The notes beneath the pieces are model-generated. The model was not told where the DNA came from, did no database searches, and worked only from the letters and a program-made list of their open reading frames with translations. A stretch of DNA of 64,000 nucleotides from Nostoc cf. commune SO-36 (GTDB lineage: Bacteria > Cyanobacteriota > Cyanobacteriia > Cyanobacteriales > Nostocaceae), in assembly GCF_023734775.1 (NCBI RefSeq), contig NZ_AP025732.1, positions 3,788,501 to 3,852,500 of the forward strand, given 5' to 3'. The position numbers were made by a program, and so were the translations under genes. Of this stretch, positions 28,842 to 39,294 are shown piece after piece. The first letter of the stretch is position 1, and each line of letters starts with the position of its first letter.

Positions 28842-29186
28842 TTATAGATTGATCGTCAGGATTTTTTTCTTGCTTTTTTTGTCGCTCAACACGACTGTAT
28901 TGTAGGGTAATGTATCCGTTCCTAGCGGAATTGGCAGCTTAAAACTGGGGCTTTTATGATCGAGTTCGCCTAAATCAATGCTTTTCGTTATATCGCCATC
29001 TGTTGCAAGATTTGCGGTAAGTTCGCCTTTATAATCTTCAATTAAAAAGTCTCTAAAGGAAACGACTGCCCCACCCTCAGGATCTATACCAAGGATGACC
29101 GTACCGCTGAAAGTTGTGCCTTTTCGTTCTTCATTAACCGTTGCCACTGTGATTTCCGAGGGGTCTTGACCGGACTTATCTGCCAT
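28842..29186 (-). CDS. Small hypothetical beta-rich protein
   Basis: About 114 residues from ATG at 29186 (MADKSGQDPSEITVATVNEE); the open frame extends ten codons further upstream to 29216, where the leader is only basic residues. Alternating hydrophobic stretches (TTFSGTVILGIDPEGGAVVSF) suggest a beta sandwich. There is no signal peptide. The C-terminus is Lys-rich (SDKKSKKKILTINL). Not recognised. It converges with nothing nearby. Confidence 0.55.
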   Translation of the reverse strand: MADKSGQDPSEITVATVNEERKGTTFSGTVILGIDPEGGAVVSFRDFLIEDYKGELTANLATDGDITKSIDLGELDHKSPSFKLPIPLGTDTLPYNTVVLSDKKSKKKILTINL

Positions 29187-29397
29187 AAACTTTTTTCTCT
29201 TGCGAATTCTCAACAATTGAAAATGATTTTACCTTACGCTATGGGCGATCGCAAAACTCTCAAGACGTATTTCTGCATCGGTCTAAATGTATAGCCAAGA
29301 ATCTATCCCACTAATAATATTTTGTTAATCCAAATGTGGACAGTAGCAAGGTCAATGAATGCGTCAAAATAAACTTTTTGACGTTCCCATCTGACAA

Positions 29398-29613
29398 TTG
29401 GTGCTGGATTTAATTCGGGACTTTTTGACTCGCTATCAGTTAAACCTAAACAGGATAGAGATTGAAAGTCTACTGTTTACAGGGCGATTTTTGTTACTTG
29501 TAGACGGTTTGAATGAATTACCCAACGATGAAGCTAGACGAGATTTAGACGGATTTCGGCACAAATACCGCCAAGTCACGCCGATGATTTTTACTACGCG
29601 GTATCTTTTTTAA
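29398..29613 (+). pseudogene. Fragment of a NACHT-type NTPase
   Basis: About 71 codons, opened only by GTG, carrying the NACHT Walker-B block (FLLLVDGLNELPNDEARRDL) and the following strand (TPMIFTTRY). The Walker A and the C-terminal sensor/repeats are missing. It ends in a dispersed C/G repeat that supplies the stop. NACHT STAND NTPases are common signalling and defence proteins in Nostocales; this is a remnant. Confidence 0.65.
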
Positions 29614-29662
29614 GGGGGGTTAGGGGGGATCAGTTAAGTGCAAAGATACAGCCAACCACTTT

Positions 29663-30358
29663 TCAAACAATCTTCTGTTTCTTCAACTGCTGCACAAACG
29701 CATCATGTTCCAGTGACTTCAACCCCGCTTGCACTACCTCCAACACCTGCACCATCTGATTGTTTAACAGCGCTTCCACCGCTAACCACAAACCCGGAAA
29801 CACCCCAGAGCGAATAATTCCATCTGCACTGGGAGATAGCAATCGATAGTCACCATCAATTAGGCAAAACCATTCAATTTTATTCTCGTAAGATTGCCAG
29901 ATTACGTACTCCAACACCCCATTACGGCGATAAACCTGCTTTTTGCTCCCTGTATTGATCGCAACGCTACTCGCGGCAATTTCAACAATCAATTCGGGAG
30001 ATCCTTCAATGTAACCATCGCTGCTTAAACGGGTTTGTCCCCCTGCGTCTGGTTCAATAAACAGCACTACATCTGGCTGAGGTTCATTGTCTAAATCTAG
30101 TCTGACGGTTGGGGCATCACTCAAATCAACGCCGGGAGTCAGTGATTGGTAGACTCCTAACCAAGTTATTACCCGACTGTGGGGTTTGCCATGTTGTTCG
30201 TGTCTTAAGGGAGATGCCACGTAAACAATTCCTTCTATCAGTTCTGCTTTCTTGATATGGGGTGCAGCCGCATAACGCCGTTCAAATTCAGGGCGAGTTA
30301 AGCGATCGCCACTTTCAAGCGGAGGCAGATGTCTCTGGGCTGAGTACTCTCTAACCAT
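29663..30358 (-). CDS. Uma2 family (DUF820) PD-(D/E)XK endonuclease-like protein
   Basis: About 231 residues from ATG at 30358 (MVREYSAQRHLPPLESG); the in-frame TTG at 30400 is less likely. Motifs include AELIEGIVYVASPLRHEQHG, then PQPDVVLFI with the conserved Asp, and GSPELIVEIAASSVA with the conserved Glu. GSKKQVYRRNGVLEYVIW then follows. This family is expanded in cyanobacteria and has a predicted nuclease fold with no settled function. The C-terminal extension of ~40 residues is variable. Flanked by the NACHT fragment. Confidence 0.88.
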   Translation of the reverse strand: MVREYSAQRHLPPLESGDRLTRPEFERRYAAAPHIKKAELIEGIVYVASPLRHEQHGKPHSRVITWLGVYQSLTPGVDLSDAPTVRLDLDNEPQPDVVLFIEPDAGGQTRLSSDGYIEGSPELIVEIAASSVAINTGSKKQVYRRNGVLEYVIWQSYENKIEWFCLIDGDYRLLSPSADGIIRSGVFPGLWLAVEALLNNQMVQVLEVVQAGLKSLEHDAFVQQLKKQKIV

Positions 30359-30539
30359 TTGCCAATCCTTGGAGTTGCCGGATATTTCTGACTTTAGCAA
30401 ACCTCAGTTATCAGTTAGGATTTATTGATTTGCTGCTTTCCTCAAATTCCAAAAATCATAAAGCCCTCAACGAGGGCATAATGTAGAAATTACTCACGGA
30501 GTCAACCAGACTTAAATATGATTCAGATGAGTAAACACC

Positions 30540-31025
30540 ATGAGCAAACAATATAAAATATATCTTGATGCTTGTTGTTTGAATCGTCCGTTTGATGACC
30601 AGACGCAATCTCGTATTTATTTAGAAGCACAGGCAGTTATGACAATTCTAAATCAATGTCAATCAGTGGCTTGGAAACTGATCAACAGCAGTGCTTTAAT
30701 CGCCGAATTAAACCAAACACCTGATTTAGAAAGACTACAAAACGTCAAAAAATTACTCGACATTGCTAAAATTAAAGTTATTAATAGCACCTTCATTGAA
30801 GACAGAGCCGCTCAACTTCAAAAATTAGGATTCTCCAGCTATGATGCCACCCACATCGCCAGCGCCGAAAGAAGTCAGGCTGATGTATTTCTCACAACAG
30901 ATGACAGACTCTTCAAAAAAGCTCAAAAAAACTCTCAATTAATTAACGTATTGATTAATAATCCCGTTCAATGGCTGGCTGAAGTAATACAAGTGGAGGA
31001 AAGTAATGATGAAAACCCAAAATGA
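30540..31025 (+). CDS. PIN-domain ribonuclease, probable toxin
   Basis: 161 residues. The first PIN acid is in IYLDACCLNRPFDD (Asp10), a second Glu/Asp occurs mid-domain (SALIAELNQ), and C-terminal acids lie in SSYDATHIASAER and DVFLTTDDRLFKKA. PIN proteins of this type are usually VapC-like RNases. The 3' end overlaps the next small gene by 20 nt (31006-31025), so the pair is co-transcribed. In classic vapBC loci the antitoxin comes first, so this gene order is reversed. Confidence 0.85.
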   Translation: MSKQYKIYLDACCLNRPFDDQTQSRIYLEAQAVMTILNQCQSVAWKLINSSALIAELNQTPDLERLQNVKKLLDIAKIKVINSTFIEDRAAQLQKLGFSSYDATHIASAERSQADVFLTTDDRLFKKAQKNSQLINVLINNPVQWLAEVIQVEESNDENPK

Positions 31026-31233
31026 AATTATTAAACAGGGCTACAATGCCTTGATCAATTCTCTGGGAGTTCCCGATACTATTCGGTTTATTCAATATTT
31101 TAGTCCGGGTAAAGGAGACTACACTAAAGAACGTCATCAATGGCTAGATGAAAAAACTTTGGCGGATGTATTGGTGGAGATTAAAGAATTACCCGAAGAC
31201 GACACCAATCAATATGATGAAATTATTGAGTAG
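31006..31233 (+). CDS. Small protein overlapping the PIN gene, candidate antitoxin
   Basis: 75 residues, acidic (C-terminus EIKELPEDDTNQYDEIIE), with a helical start (QNEIIKQGYNALINSLGVPDTIRFI). It overlaps the PIN gene by 20 nt, and an AGGAAAG box lies just before the ATG pair at 31006/31009. Neutralising the PIN protein is inferred only from position and size; an orphan conserved small protein is the alternative. Confidence 0.7.
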   Translation: MMKTQNEIIKQGYNALINSLGVPDTIRFIQYFSPGKGDYTKERHQWLDEKTLADVLVEIKELPEDDTNQYDEIIE

Positions 31234-31593
31234 CGAGTTAGAGAATATTTGAATTAATCGCGCTATGCCTTTGACAGCTTGGGGCGCAGCACTACGTCCA
31301 AATTGAGGCATTTCCTAACCAAGCCCTCTTGCCTTGCCCGTTGAGAAATTTTAATTTCCCCCGTTATCATTAGAATGAGTACGTCTTACTAGTGCAAGCC
31401 TCAGTATCAGTCACTACCAGGGACATTCGACAGTTAAATAACTACATACTCCAAGCTAATCAAATTCCCAAAGATTTGTTGCTATGGGGAGTAGCAGAAA
31501 ACTTAAAAATACTAATGAGAGTTAAAATCAACTTTCTGCTTTGAAAAGTCTTTTTAAACACGTAAAACTAGTAAATTCTTTAGACAAAAGGCT
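31234..31593. other. Intergenic region with a possible 50-codon relic
   Basis: A GTG-initiated frame at 31392-31544 (VQASVSVTTRDIRQLNNYIL) is open for 50 codons but has no recognised domain; it may be a gene remnant. Promoter elements for the kinase gene probably lie here but none is clear. Confidence 0.35.
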
Positions 31594-34500
31594 ATGGCAA
31601 CCGAACAGTTAACTAGAGACAGCGACAATCTCGATTTAAATCAGCTACTAAGAACGCTGAATGCTGTTAAACAAGGTGACTTCTCGGCTCGGATGCCCAT
31701 AGATCATACTGCTGTGGCGGGGAAAATAGCTGATACGCTTAATGATATTATTGATCAAAATGAGCGGATGGCGGCGGAGCTACAGCGAATTGGTAACGTT
31801 GTCGGCAAAGAAGGCAAAATTGCTGATCGCGCCTCTCTTGGAGATGTTCGCGGTTCTTGGTCAGATTGTGTTACTTCTGTCAATACTCTCATTACAGATT
31901 TAGTTCAACCAACAGCTGAAACTACTCGGGTAATTCGGTCAGTTGCCAATGGTGATTTATCCCAAACGATCGCTACAGAAATTGAAGGCAGACCCCTGCA
32001 AGGTGAGTTTCTGCAAACTGCTAATATTGTTAACACGATGGTAGATCGGCTTGGTTCTTTTGCAAGTGAAGTAACGCGGGTGGCGCGTGAGGTGGGAACC
32101 GAAGGGAAGTTGGGCGTTCAAGCCGAAGTGCAAGGTGTGGCTGGCACTTGGAAAGATTTGACGGATAACGTTAACTTGATGGCGGGTAATCTCACCGGAC
32201 AAGTTCGCAATATTGCCGAAGTTGCCACTGCGATCGCAAATGGTGACTTATCGAAAAAAATCACCGTTAATGTGAAAGGCGAAATTCTGGAGTTGAAAAA
32301 TACCATTAATACAATGGTGGATCAACTCAGTTCCTTTGCAAGTGAAGTAACGCGAGTTGCGCGTGAGGTGGGAACTGAAGGGAAATTGGGTGTACAAGCG
32401 GAAGTAAAAGACGTTGCTGGTACTTGGAAAGATTTAACCGACAGCGTGAACTTTATGGCGGGAAGCTTGACGGCACAGGTGCGGAACATTGCCGAAGTTA
32501 CAACTGCGATCGCCAATGGTGATTTATCCAAAAAAATTACTGTCGACGTGAAGGGCGAGATCCTCGAGCTTAAGAACACCATCAACGTCATGGTCGATCA
32601 GCTGAACGGCTTTGCGAGCGAAGTGACGCGCGTCGCGCGCGAAGTGGGCACCGAGGGCAAGCTGGGCGGCCAGGCGCAGGTGCGGGGCGTCGCCGGCACC
32701 TGGAAGGACCTGACCGACAATGTGAACCTGATGGCCGCGAACCTGACCGGCCAGGTCCGCAACATCGCCGAGGTGACGACCGCGGTGGCGCGCGGCGACC
32801 TGTCGAAGAAGATCACCGTCGACGTGAAGGGCGAGATCCTCGAGCTCAAGAACACCATCAACACGATGGTCGACCAGCTGAACGCGTTCGCGTCCGAAGT
32901 GACGCGCGTCGCGCGCGAAGTCGGTACCGAAGGCAAGCTGGGCGGCCAGGCGCAGGTGCCGGGCGTCGCCGGCACGTGGAAGGATCTGACCGACAACGTC
33001 AACCTGATGGCCGACAACCTGACCGGCCAGGTCCGCAACATCGCCGAGGTGACGACCGCGGTCGCGCGCGGCGACTTGTCCAAGAAGATCACCGTCGACG
33101 TGAAGGGCGAGATCCTCGAGCTCAAGAACACCATCAACGTCATGGTCGACCAGCTGAATTCTTTTGCATCAGAAGTTACCAGAGTTGCCCGTGAGGTGGG
33201 AACGGAAGGGAAATTAGGCGTACAAGCTTACGTCAGAGGAGTAGCTGGGACTTGGAAAGATTTGACGGACACCGTTAACTCGATGGCGGGGAACCTCACC
33301 GGACAAGTTCGCAACATCGCGGAAGTTACCAAAGCGGTAGCAAATGGCGACTTATCGAAGAAAATTACCGTCGATGCCAAAGGCGAAATTTTAGACTTGA
33401 AGAATACTACCAACACGATGGTAGATCAACTCAGTTCCTTTGCATCAGAAGTAACGCGGGTAGCGCGGGAAGTGGGAACTGAAGGGAAGTTGGGCGGACA
33501 AGCGCAAGTCCAAGGTGTTGCGGGTACTTGGAAAGATTTAACAGACAACGTTAACTCGATGGCGGGTAATTTAACGGCACAAGTGCGCGGTATCGCCAGA
33601 GTTGTAACCGCAGTTGCTAACGGTGACTTGAAACGGAAACTGATGTTAGATGCTAAGGGAGAAATTGAAACTTTGGCAGAGACAATCAACGAGATGATTG
33701 ATACCCTAGCGACATTTGCCAATCAAGTAACTACAGTAGCGCGGGAAGTGGGAATTGAAGGGAAGTTGGGCGGACAAGCGAGAGTCCCTGGCGCGGCTGG
33801 AACTTGGAAAGATTTGACGGATAATGTAAATGAACTTGCTGCTACACTGACAACTCAGTTGCGAGCGATCGCAGAAGTTGCTACAGCTGTAACTAAAGGT
33901 GATCTAACTCGTTCAATTGCCGTCGAAGCACAGGGCGAAGTAGCGATACTCAAAGACAACATCAACCAGATGATTGCCAATTTGCGGGAGACAACGCAGA
34001 AAAATACTGAGCAAGATTGGTTGAAAACTAACCTAGCCAAGTTTACCCGAATGCTGCAAGGGCAGCGAGACTTAGAAACCGTATCTAAACTAATTCTCTC
34101 AGAACTAGCACCCTTAGTAGGAGCGCAACACGGCGTATTCTTCCTGATGGAGTCTGCTGAACATATACCGTTTTTGAAATTAATTAGTAGCTACGCTTAC
34201 CGCGAACGCAGACATTTGGCTAACCGCTTCTATTTGGGTGAAGGTTTAGTGGGACAATGCGCTTTAGAAAAAGAGCGAATTCTGCTGACGGATGTACCAA
34301 GTGATTATGTCAGAATTGCCTCTGGTTTAGGAGAAGCGTCTCCACTTAATGCTGTGGTGTTACCTGTACTCTTTGAAGGACAGGTGACAGCAGTCATAGA
34401 ATTAGCATCCTTTCGCCGCTTTAGCGAAATTCATCTGACATTCTTCGACCAGCTTACCGAAAGTATAGCGATCGTTCTCAACACGATCGCAGCATCGATG

Positions 34501-36852
34501 CGAACTGAAGAATTACTCAAACAATCGCAATCTTTGGCTGAAGAACTCCAAACCCAGCAAAGCGAACTCCGCGAAACCAACCAGCGTCTAGAACAACAAG
34601 CCCAATCACTCAAAACCTCTGAAGATTTACTCAAAGGACAGCAAGAGGAACTGCAACAAACCAACGCCGAATTAGAAGAAAAGGCAGAGTTGATGGCGAT
34701 GCAGAAGAAAGAAGTCGAGCGCAAAAATCGGGAAATTGAACAAGCAAGACTGTCTTTAGAAGACAAAGCCGAACAACTCGCCCTCTCTTCAAAATACAAA
34801 TCAGAATTTCTCGCCAACATGTCCCATGAACTGCGGACACCGCTAAACAGCTTGTTGATTTTGGCGAAATTGTTGACAGATAATATCGAGCAAAATCTCA
34901 GCGCCAAGCAAGTCGAATACAGCCAGACAATTTACTCAGCCGGTACTGACTTGTTGATGTTAATTAATGACATTCTGGATCTCGCTAAAATTGAATCGGG
35001 AACGATGTCCATTGACATGACCCAAATGCCATTGGCAGAGTTGGGCGAACAAATTGAGCGTAACTTCCGGCAAATCGCTCAGAGTAAAGGACTTGACTTT
35101 AGAATTGAACTTACTCCGGAATTGCCAGTCAGCATCTATACAGATGTCAAACGTATACAACAGGTGTTAAAAAATATCCTCTCCAACGCTTTTAAATTTA
35201 CAGAGCGAGGAGAGGTACGCTTACAGATTGCGGTGGCCAAGCAGGGATGGAACAACGACCACCAAACCTTGAATAGCGCCCAGCTTGTGATTGCTTTCTC
35301 AGTCAGCGATACAGGCATTGGTATTGCCCCCGAAAAACAGAAAGTGATTTTTGAAGCATTCCAGCAAGCCGATGGCTCTACTAGCCGGAGATATGGCGGC
35401 ACTGGATTGGGCTTATCAATTAGCCGCGAAATTGCCCGTCTCTTTGGCGGTGAAATTAAACTAATTAGTCAACCCGGTCAAGGTAGCACCTTTACCTTTT
35501 ATCTACCACAATTGAGTCCTGTTAGCGATAGCGGGGCGTTTAGCCCGTCACGATCGCTGAGTTTTGATTCTGCGTCAACACTACTCACTCCCTATTCCCT
35601 ACTCAGTACAGAGGCGATTAATCGCGTCTCTATCCCCTCTCCACTCCTAAATGACGATCGCACTACTATAGAAAGAGGCGATCGCGTTTTACTAATTGTC
35701 GAAGATGACATTAATTTTGCGCGTATCCTTCTAGATATGGCGCAACAGCAAGGATTTAAGGTGATAGCTGCCCACACAGGTAGTACAGGTTTGATGCTAG
35801 CGCAGCAATTTCTACCTTCAGCTATTTTGCTAGATATCCGGTTGCCAGAAATGGATGGTTGGACAGTATTGGATCGTCTCAAACATGACCCAAATACCCG
35901 CCACATTCCCGTACATATCATGACAATTGAGGAAGGTAGACAGCGCGGTTTGCAACTAGGTGCGATCGCATATCTGCAAAAGCCCTTAACCAGCGAGACA
36001 ATATCCGAAGCGTTGACCAAAATTAAAGGTTTTGTTGAGCGCCAAGTGAAAAATTTATTGGTAGTCGAAGACGACGACACTCAACGGCTGAGTATTGTTG
36101 AGTTGATTGGCAACAGCGATGTTTCAACTACTGCTGTGGCTGACGGTGTAACTGCTCTAGAAGCTATTCGCACCCAGCATTTTGATTGCCTTGTCCTCGA
36201 TTTAGGGCTACCCGACATGACCGGATTTGAACTGATCGAGCAGATCAAGCTTTTACCCCACGGCAAAACTTTACCAATCATTGTCTACACAGGTAGAGAA
36301 ATTAGCAAAGCTCAAGAAACGGAACTCAGACGAATTGCCGAAACAATCATCATTAAAGATGTGCGATCGCCCGAACGTCTCCTTGATGAAACAGCATTAT
36401 TTTTACACCGAGTCCAAGCAAATTTACCAGCACCAAAACGAGAAATACTTGAACAACTGCATTCCATAGACCACTTACTCGCTGGCAAAAAAGCGCTAAT
36501 TGTAGACGACGATATGCGTAATATCTTCGCCCTTACCAGTATGTTGGAGCGTTATCAAATCCAGGTTTTATATGCTGAAAACGGCAGAGAGGGAATCGCT
36601 TTGTTGGAAACTACACCAGATATTGATGTGGTTTTGATGGATGTAATGATGCCCGAAATGGATGGTTACGAAACAACACGCTTAATCCGCCAAAACGAGC
36701 AATTTAAATCTTTGCCGATTATTGCACTGACCGCTAAAGCCATGCAAGGCGATCGCGAAAAGTGTATTGAAGCCGGTGCATCAGACTACATCACCAAACC
36801 CGTAGATACCGAACAATTGCTGTCACTCTTGCGTGTTTGGCTATACCGTTAA
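31594..36852 (+). CDS. Hybrid histidine kinase: HAMP repeats - GAF - HisKA - HATPase - three receiver domains
   Basis: 1752 residues, no membrane segment. Residues ~20-810 are about eight HAMP-type repeats of 92 residues ([41 protein letters not shown]). A GAF domain lies at ~835-975. A coiled coil (~980-1065) leads to the HisKA box with His1078 ([11 protein letters not shown]), then an HATPase_c domain ([41 protein letters not shown]). Three REC domains follow, with acceptor Asp in [22 protein letters not shown] and [11 protein letters not shown]. Soluble HAMP-array kinases sense osmotic or other stress in bacteria and fungi; the signal is unknown here. Residues ~317-522 are encoded by GC-rich DNA unlike the rest. 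Monocistronic. Confidence 0.93.
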   Translation: MATEQLTRDSDNLDLNQLLRTLNAVKQGDFSARMPIDHTAVAGKIADTLNDIIDQNERMAAELQRIGNVVGKEGKIADRASLGDVRGSWSDCVTSVNTLITDLVQPTAETTRVIRSVANGDLSQTIATEIEGRPLQGEFLQTANIVNTMVDRLGSFASEVTRVAREVGTEGKLGVQAEVQGVAGTWKDLTDNVNLMAGNLTGQVRNIAEVATAIANGDLSKKITVNVKGEILELKNTINTMVDQLSSFASEVTRVAREVGTEGKLGVQAEVKDVAGTWKDLTDSVNFMAGSLTAQVRNIAEVTTAIANGDLSKKITVDVKGEILELKNTINVMVDQLNGFASEVTRVAREVGTEGKLGGQAQVRGVAGTWKDLTDNVNLMAANLTGQVRNIAEVTTAVARGDLSKKITVDVKGEILELKNTINTMVDQLNAFASEVTRVAREVGTEGKLGGQAQVPGVAGTWKDLTDNVNLMADNLTGQVRNIAEVTTAVARGDLSKKITVDVKGEILELKNTINVMVDQLNSFASEVTRVAREVGTEGKLGVQAYVRGVAGTWKDLTDTVNSMAGNLTGQVRNIAEVTKAVANGDLSKKITVDAKGEILDLKNTTNTMVDQLSSFASEVTRVAREVGTEGKLGGQAQVQGVAGTWKDLTDNVNSMAGNLTAQVRGIARVVTAVANGDLKRKLMLDAKGEIETLAETINEMIDTLATFANQVTTVAREVGIEGKLGGQARVPGAAGTWKDLTDNVNELAATLTTQLRAIAEVATAVTKGDLTRSIAVEAQGEVAILKDNINQMIANLRETTQKNTEQDWLKTNLAKFTRMLQGQRDLETVSKLILSELAPLVGAQHGVFFLMESAEHIPFLKLISSYAYRERRHLANRFYLGEGLVGQCALEKERILLTDVPSDYVRIASGLGEASPLNAVVLPVLFEGQVTAVIELASFRRFSEIHLTFFDQLTESIAIVLNTIAASMRTEELLKQSQSLAEELQTQQSELRETNQRLEQQAQSLKTSEDLLKGQQEELQQTNAELEEKAELMAMQKKEVERKNREIEQARLSLEDKAEQLALSSKYKSEFLANMSHELRTPLNSLLILAKLLTDNIEQNLSAKQVEYSQTIYSAGTDLLMLINDILDLAKIESGTMSIDMTQMPLAELGEQIERNFRQIAQSKGLDFRIELTPELPVSIYTDVKRIQQVLKNILSNAFKFTERGEVRLQIAVAKQGWNNDHQTLNSAQLVIAFSVSDTGIGIAPEKQKVIFEAFQQADGSTSRRYGGTGLGLSISREIARLFGGEIKLISQPGQGSTFTFYLPQLSPVSDSGAFSPSRSLSFDSASTLLTPYSLLSTEAINRVSIPSPLLNDDRTTIERGDRVLLIVEDDINFARILLDMAQQQGFKVIAAHTGSTGLMLAQQFLPSAILLDIRLPEMDGWTVLDRLKHDPNTRHIPVHIMTIEEGRQRGLQLGAIAYLQKPLTSETISEALTKIKGFVERQVKNLLVVEDDDTQRLSIVELIGNSDVSTTAVADGVTALEAIRTQHFDCLVLDLGLPDMTGFELIEQIKLLPHGKTLPIIVYTGREISKAQETELRRIAETIIIKDVRSPERLLDETALFLHRVQANLPAPKREILEQLHSIDHLLAGKKALIVDDDMRNIFALTSMLERYQIQVLYAENGREGIALLETTPDIDVVLMDVMMPEMDGYETTRLIRQNEQFKSLPIIALTAKAMQGDREKCIEAGASDYITKPVDTEQLLSLLRVWLYR
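32543..33158 (+). other. GC-rich mosaic block inside the histidine kinase gene
   Basis: About 615 bp with G/C in nearly all third codon positions and codons such as GTCGACGTGAAGGGCGAG, while flanking repeats encode the same residues with A/T-ending codons. The junctions are abrupt at both sides and the frame is intact. It covers slightly more than two 276-bp HAMP units. Confidence 0.9.
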
Positions 36853-37305
36853 TGAAATGTATCGCATGGGTAGGGTATTAGAATTTGCAGTTTTCATGTA
36901 TTTGAACCATATATGTTGTAGTAGGAGCGCAAGTCCTTGCGCCCCTACCGCGTGGTCTATTTACCTGAAAATTGCCTCGTTCCCAGTCTCCGCCTGGGAA
37001 TGCCATCTTAGAGGCTCCGCCTCTCTGATTTGCGGCAGAGCCGCTATGATGAGCATTTCCAGCCAGAGGCTGGAAACGAGATTTGAAAATTGCTGTAATA
37101 CCAATTCACGAAAATCCTGATACATATAGATTTATTGTAGGGGCATGGCATTGCCATGCCCTTACCAGCATATTTGTATCATTATTAAAGTGAAATGGTA
37201 TAACCGATCAAGTATTGGGTACGATAGGAGTGAAAATGATTGTAGAAACGTAGCACAGCTACGTCTCTATAAGGTTTTCAGGCAATGATTAATTAATTTC
37301 TAGCA
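36853..37305. other. Repeat-rich intergenic region
   Basis: Holds the 'cgttcccagtctccgcctgggaatg' type palindromes at about 36971-37080 (relatives at 39583-39666 and 41528-41640), a family B MITE, and the 'gtagaaacgtagca' palindrome at 37242-37270. No gene is seen. Confidence 0.6.
37099..37200. mobile_element. MITE-like element, family B, intact copy
   Basis: 102 bp, ends TACCAATT and AAATGGTA, TAA on both sides, and central palindrome GGGCATGGCATTGCCATGCC. An inverted, interrupted copy is at 27346-27592. A degenerate relative of its left end lies near 39366. Confidence 0.75.
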
Positions 37306-37575
37306 TCAAGCTGCTTCCCGCAGTTGTGGTTGTGACGGCACACTCACCTCTGGAAATGAAAGCGAAAGTTGTTCGGCTTGAGGGACTGCGGCTTGCTGCA
37401 AAACTTGAACTTCGATATTCACGCTCACTAAATAACTGCCTGTATCTGCACCAACCGCTTCAGCAATTAATTTGGCAATGTCTGGGCGTTTAGCAGTCAA
37501 CGGATCGCGTAAAATACACCGATCCCATTCATGCTTGGCAGTCGGATTGAGGTTGAGAATGTAATGCTTCATCAT
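37306..37575 (-). CDS. Small hypothetical protein
   Basis: About 89 residues if started at the double ATG at 37575/37572 (MMKHYILNLNPTAKHEWDRC); the frame is open to 37629. The N-terminal half is ordered-looking (PTAKRPDIAKLIAEAVGADTGSYLVSVNIEVQ), the C-terminal third is Gln/Pro-rich. Not recognised. A perfect inverted repeat about 85 bp upstream could be an operator. Confidence 0.55.
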   Translation of the reverse strand: MMKHYILNLNPTAKHEWDRCILRDPLTAKRPDIAKLIAEAVGADTGSYLVSVNIEVQVLQQAAVPQAEQLSLSFPEVSVPSQPQLREAA

Positions 37576-37658
37576 CGAACTAACCCTTGAATCCATCTTC
37601 CAGAAGGTTTTCACACAGCCGTTATACATTTGGCTAGGCTTTGTGGAGGCTATTTATA

Positions 37659-37680
37659 TTATAGTACAAAAATACTATAA
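37659..37680. promoter_or_regulatory. Operator-like inverted repeat
   Basis: TTATAGTA and TACTATAA arms separated by six bases, upstream of the small gene on the minus strand. Size and symmetry fit a dimeric repressor site. No regulator gene is adjacent. Confidence 0.35.
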
Positions 37681-38346
37681 ATGGTTAAAAAGGCGATGTC
37701 CAAGAGAAAAAGGCAGTCGTCATGAACAGCTAAATCCTATAGGAATCGTATTTGATTTTTGAAATTATCTCCGTAGGCGGGGAGTGGGGAGTAGGGAGTA
37801 GGAAATTAGGCTTTTCAGTCTCAGTATGTTTTCAGAAATCAAATCGCAGTCCTATTTGAAGAAGAATTCAGAAGTCAGAATTCAGGAGTCAGAATCAATT
37901 AGTCGGGGATTCCGACCCGCGACTGATTGAAGACCACCAAATCTACGATTTGGTGGGGGTCTTAAACCCAGTTATTCAGACGCGACGCTCGAGTACTCGC
38001 TAACGCTACGCTATCGCGGACTCGCTCTAAGCGAAGCCATGCCGCAGGCTTTACGCTGCGCTATCCGCCAGTCGCACAGAATTCATTCTGAATTCTGACT
38101 CCTGACTCCTGACTCCTGAATTCTGTTTGATAAACGGGATATTACTTCATATTGCGGTCGAAGTTGACACCAATTCACAACTGGGCACAAAGGTATTATT
38201 GCTCACAATAAATATGCTTTTTCCTAATTGTTAGACTGTGTAGATTATTGGGAATCATATAAATTAAATAACTTAATTCTGCAATTAGTTTTACGTTATT
38301 TTCCTAAATTTCTCAGTTAACGAATTTGTAAAAAAGACATATACAA
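37681..38346. other. Repeat-rich intergenic region before the GT2 gene
   Basis: Contains 'gaattcagaagtcagaattcagg' repeats near 37865, a 'cgctatcgcggactcgctctaagcg' palindromic block at 37985-38080, and a CTGACTC heptanucleotide repeat at 38091-38125. No gene is seen. Confidence 0.55.
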
Positions 38347-39294
38347 ATGGAAAAGCCTCTTGTCTCCATTGTGATCTGCACCTATGGCAGAGCCTCAAGT
38401 TTACGCAGCTATAGTTTTCCCGCACTGGCAAACCTTACCTATCCGAACTATGAAGTAATCGTTGTCAATGACGGTTCAAAAGATGATACACAAAGCTTTC
38501 TTAAGACTTGTGAGGAAAACATGGCTAACCTTTTGGTTCTCAATAACGATAAAAACCGAGGGTCATGTTACTCAAGAAATCGTGGAGTTGCTTATGCAAA
38601 GGGTGAATTCATTGTGTTTACTGATGATGATGTTAGTCTATTTCCAGATTGCCTTGATGAGTTAGTTAAAGTCTACCAAGAAGATTCAGAAGTCACAGCT
38701 ATCTGGGGATGTGTTTACCAATATGGGGGTTCTTGGGTAAAAGGAACGGAAACCTATGGAACGGGTAGCCTTATGTCATTTAGGCGATTCATTTTTAATC
38801 GCTTTCGCTTTGATACAAATCTAAGGTATTTTAACAGCTATGCTTGCGAAGAGCATGAGTTAATGCGACGAATTCAGAGACAAGATTTCAAAATTATCAA
38901 GGTGAAACAAGCAAAAGCAGATCATTTTCATGCTCCTGCGGAAAATAGAGCTTTAAGAGGAATAGGCGGCGATCTAAATTACCTGTATGAAAATTTAAAG
39001 TTTGGATCTATATTTGAATATTATTGCTGTTTTATTATGGGGCTTGTATTATCACTAAAACGCCTAATTAGCAAAAGCAAATTTGAGGATGATTCACGTA
39101 AACATCCTTATCAGCAAGTAATCGAAACACCAATTCGTTTAGTTGCATTTATTAAAAACCGCCAGTTTAGTATAGCGATAAAATGGATATTCTATGTTTT
39201 AGTAGATATTCCATTTCGTGCTAAAACTAAGAATATCGTTGAGCTATTTGCTAAAGACGATACGACTCTTCTAAAGAATACATTATTTAAATAA
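38347..39294 (+). CDS. GT2 family glycosyltransferase
   Basis: 315 residues with a GT-A domain: VSIVICTYGRASSLRSY at the start, VIVVNDGSKDDT, the metal-binding FTDDDVSLFPD near residue 97, and acceptor-side CEEHELMRRIQRQDFKI. The C-terminal ~110 residues contain an amphipathic or weak membrane region (FEYYCCFIMGLVLSLKRLI). It should transfer a nucleotide-sugar to a glycan or lipid acceptor; specificity cannot be told. It stands alone among repeats rather than in a polysaccharide cluster. Confidence 0.88.
   Translation: MEKPLVSIVICTYGRASSLRSYSFPALANLTYPNYEVIVVNDGSKDDTQSFLKTCEENMANLLVLNNDKNRGSCYSRNRGVAYAKGEFIVFTDDDVSLFPDCLDELVKVYQEDSEVTAIWGCVYQYGGSWVKGTETYGTGSLMSFRRFIFNRFRFDTNLRYFNSYACEEHELMRRIQRQDFKIIKVKQAKADHFHAPAENRALRGIGGDLNYLYENLKFGSIFEYYCCFIMGLVLSLKRLISKSKFEDDSRKHPYQQVIETPIRLVAFIKNRQFSIAIKWIFYVLVDIPFRAKTKNIVELFAKDDTTLLKNTLFK

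Noticed and set aside
32598..33143. 181-codon minus-strand frame in the kinase gene
   Set aside because: It exists only because the GC-rich HAMP repeat block lacks stops on the reverse strand; repeated sequence mirrors the sense repeats.
32543..33161. SalI, XhoI and EcoRI sites near the edges of the GC-rich block, suggesting a cloned insert
   Set aside because: GTCGAC and CTCGAG encode the conserved Val-Asp and Leu-Glu of each repeat in high-GC codons, so they are expected; no vector sequence is present.
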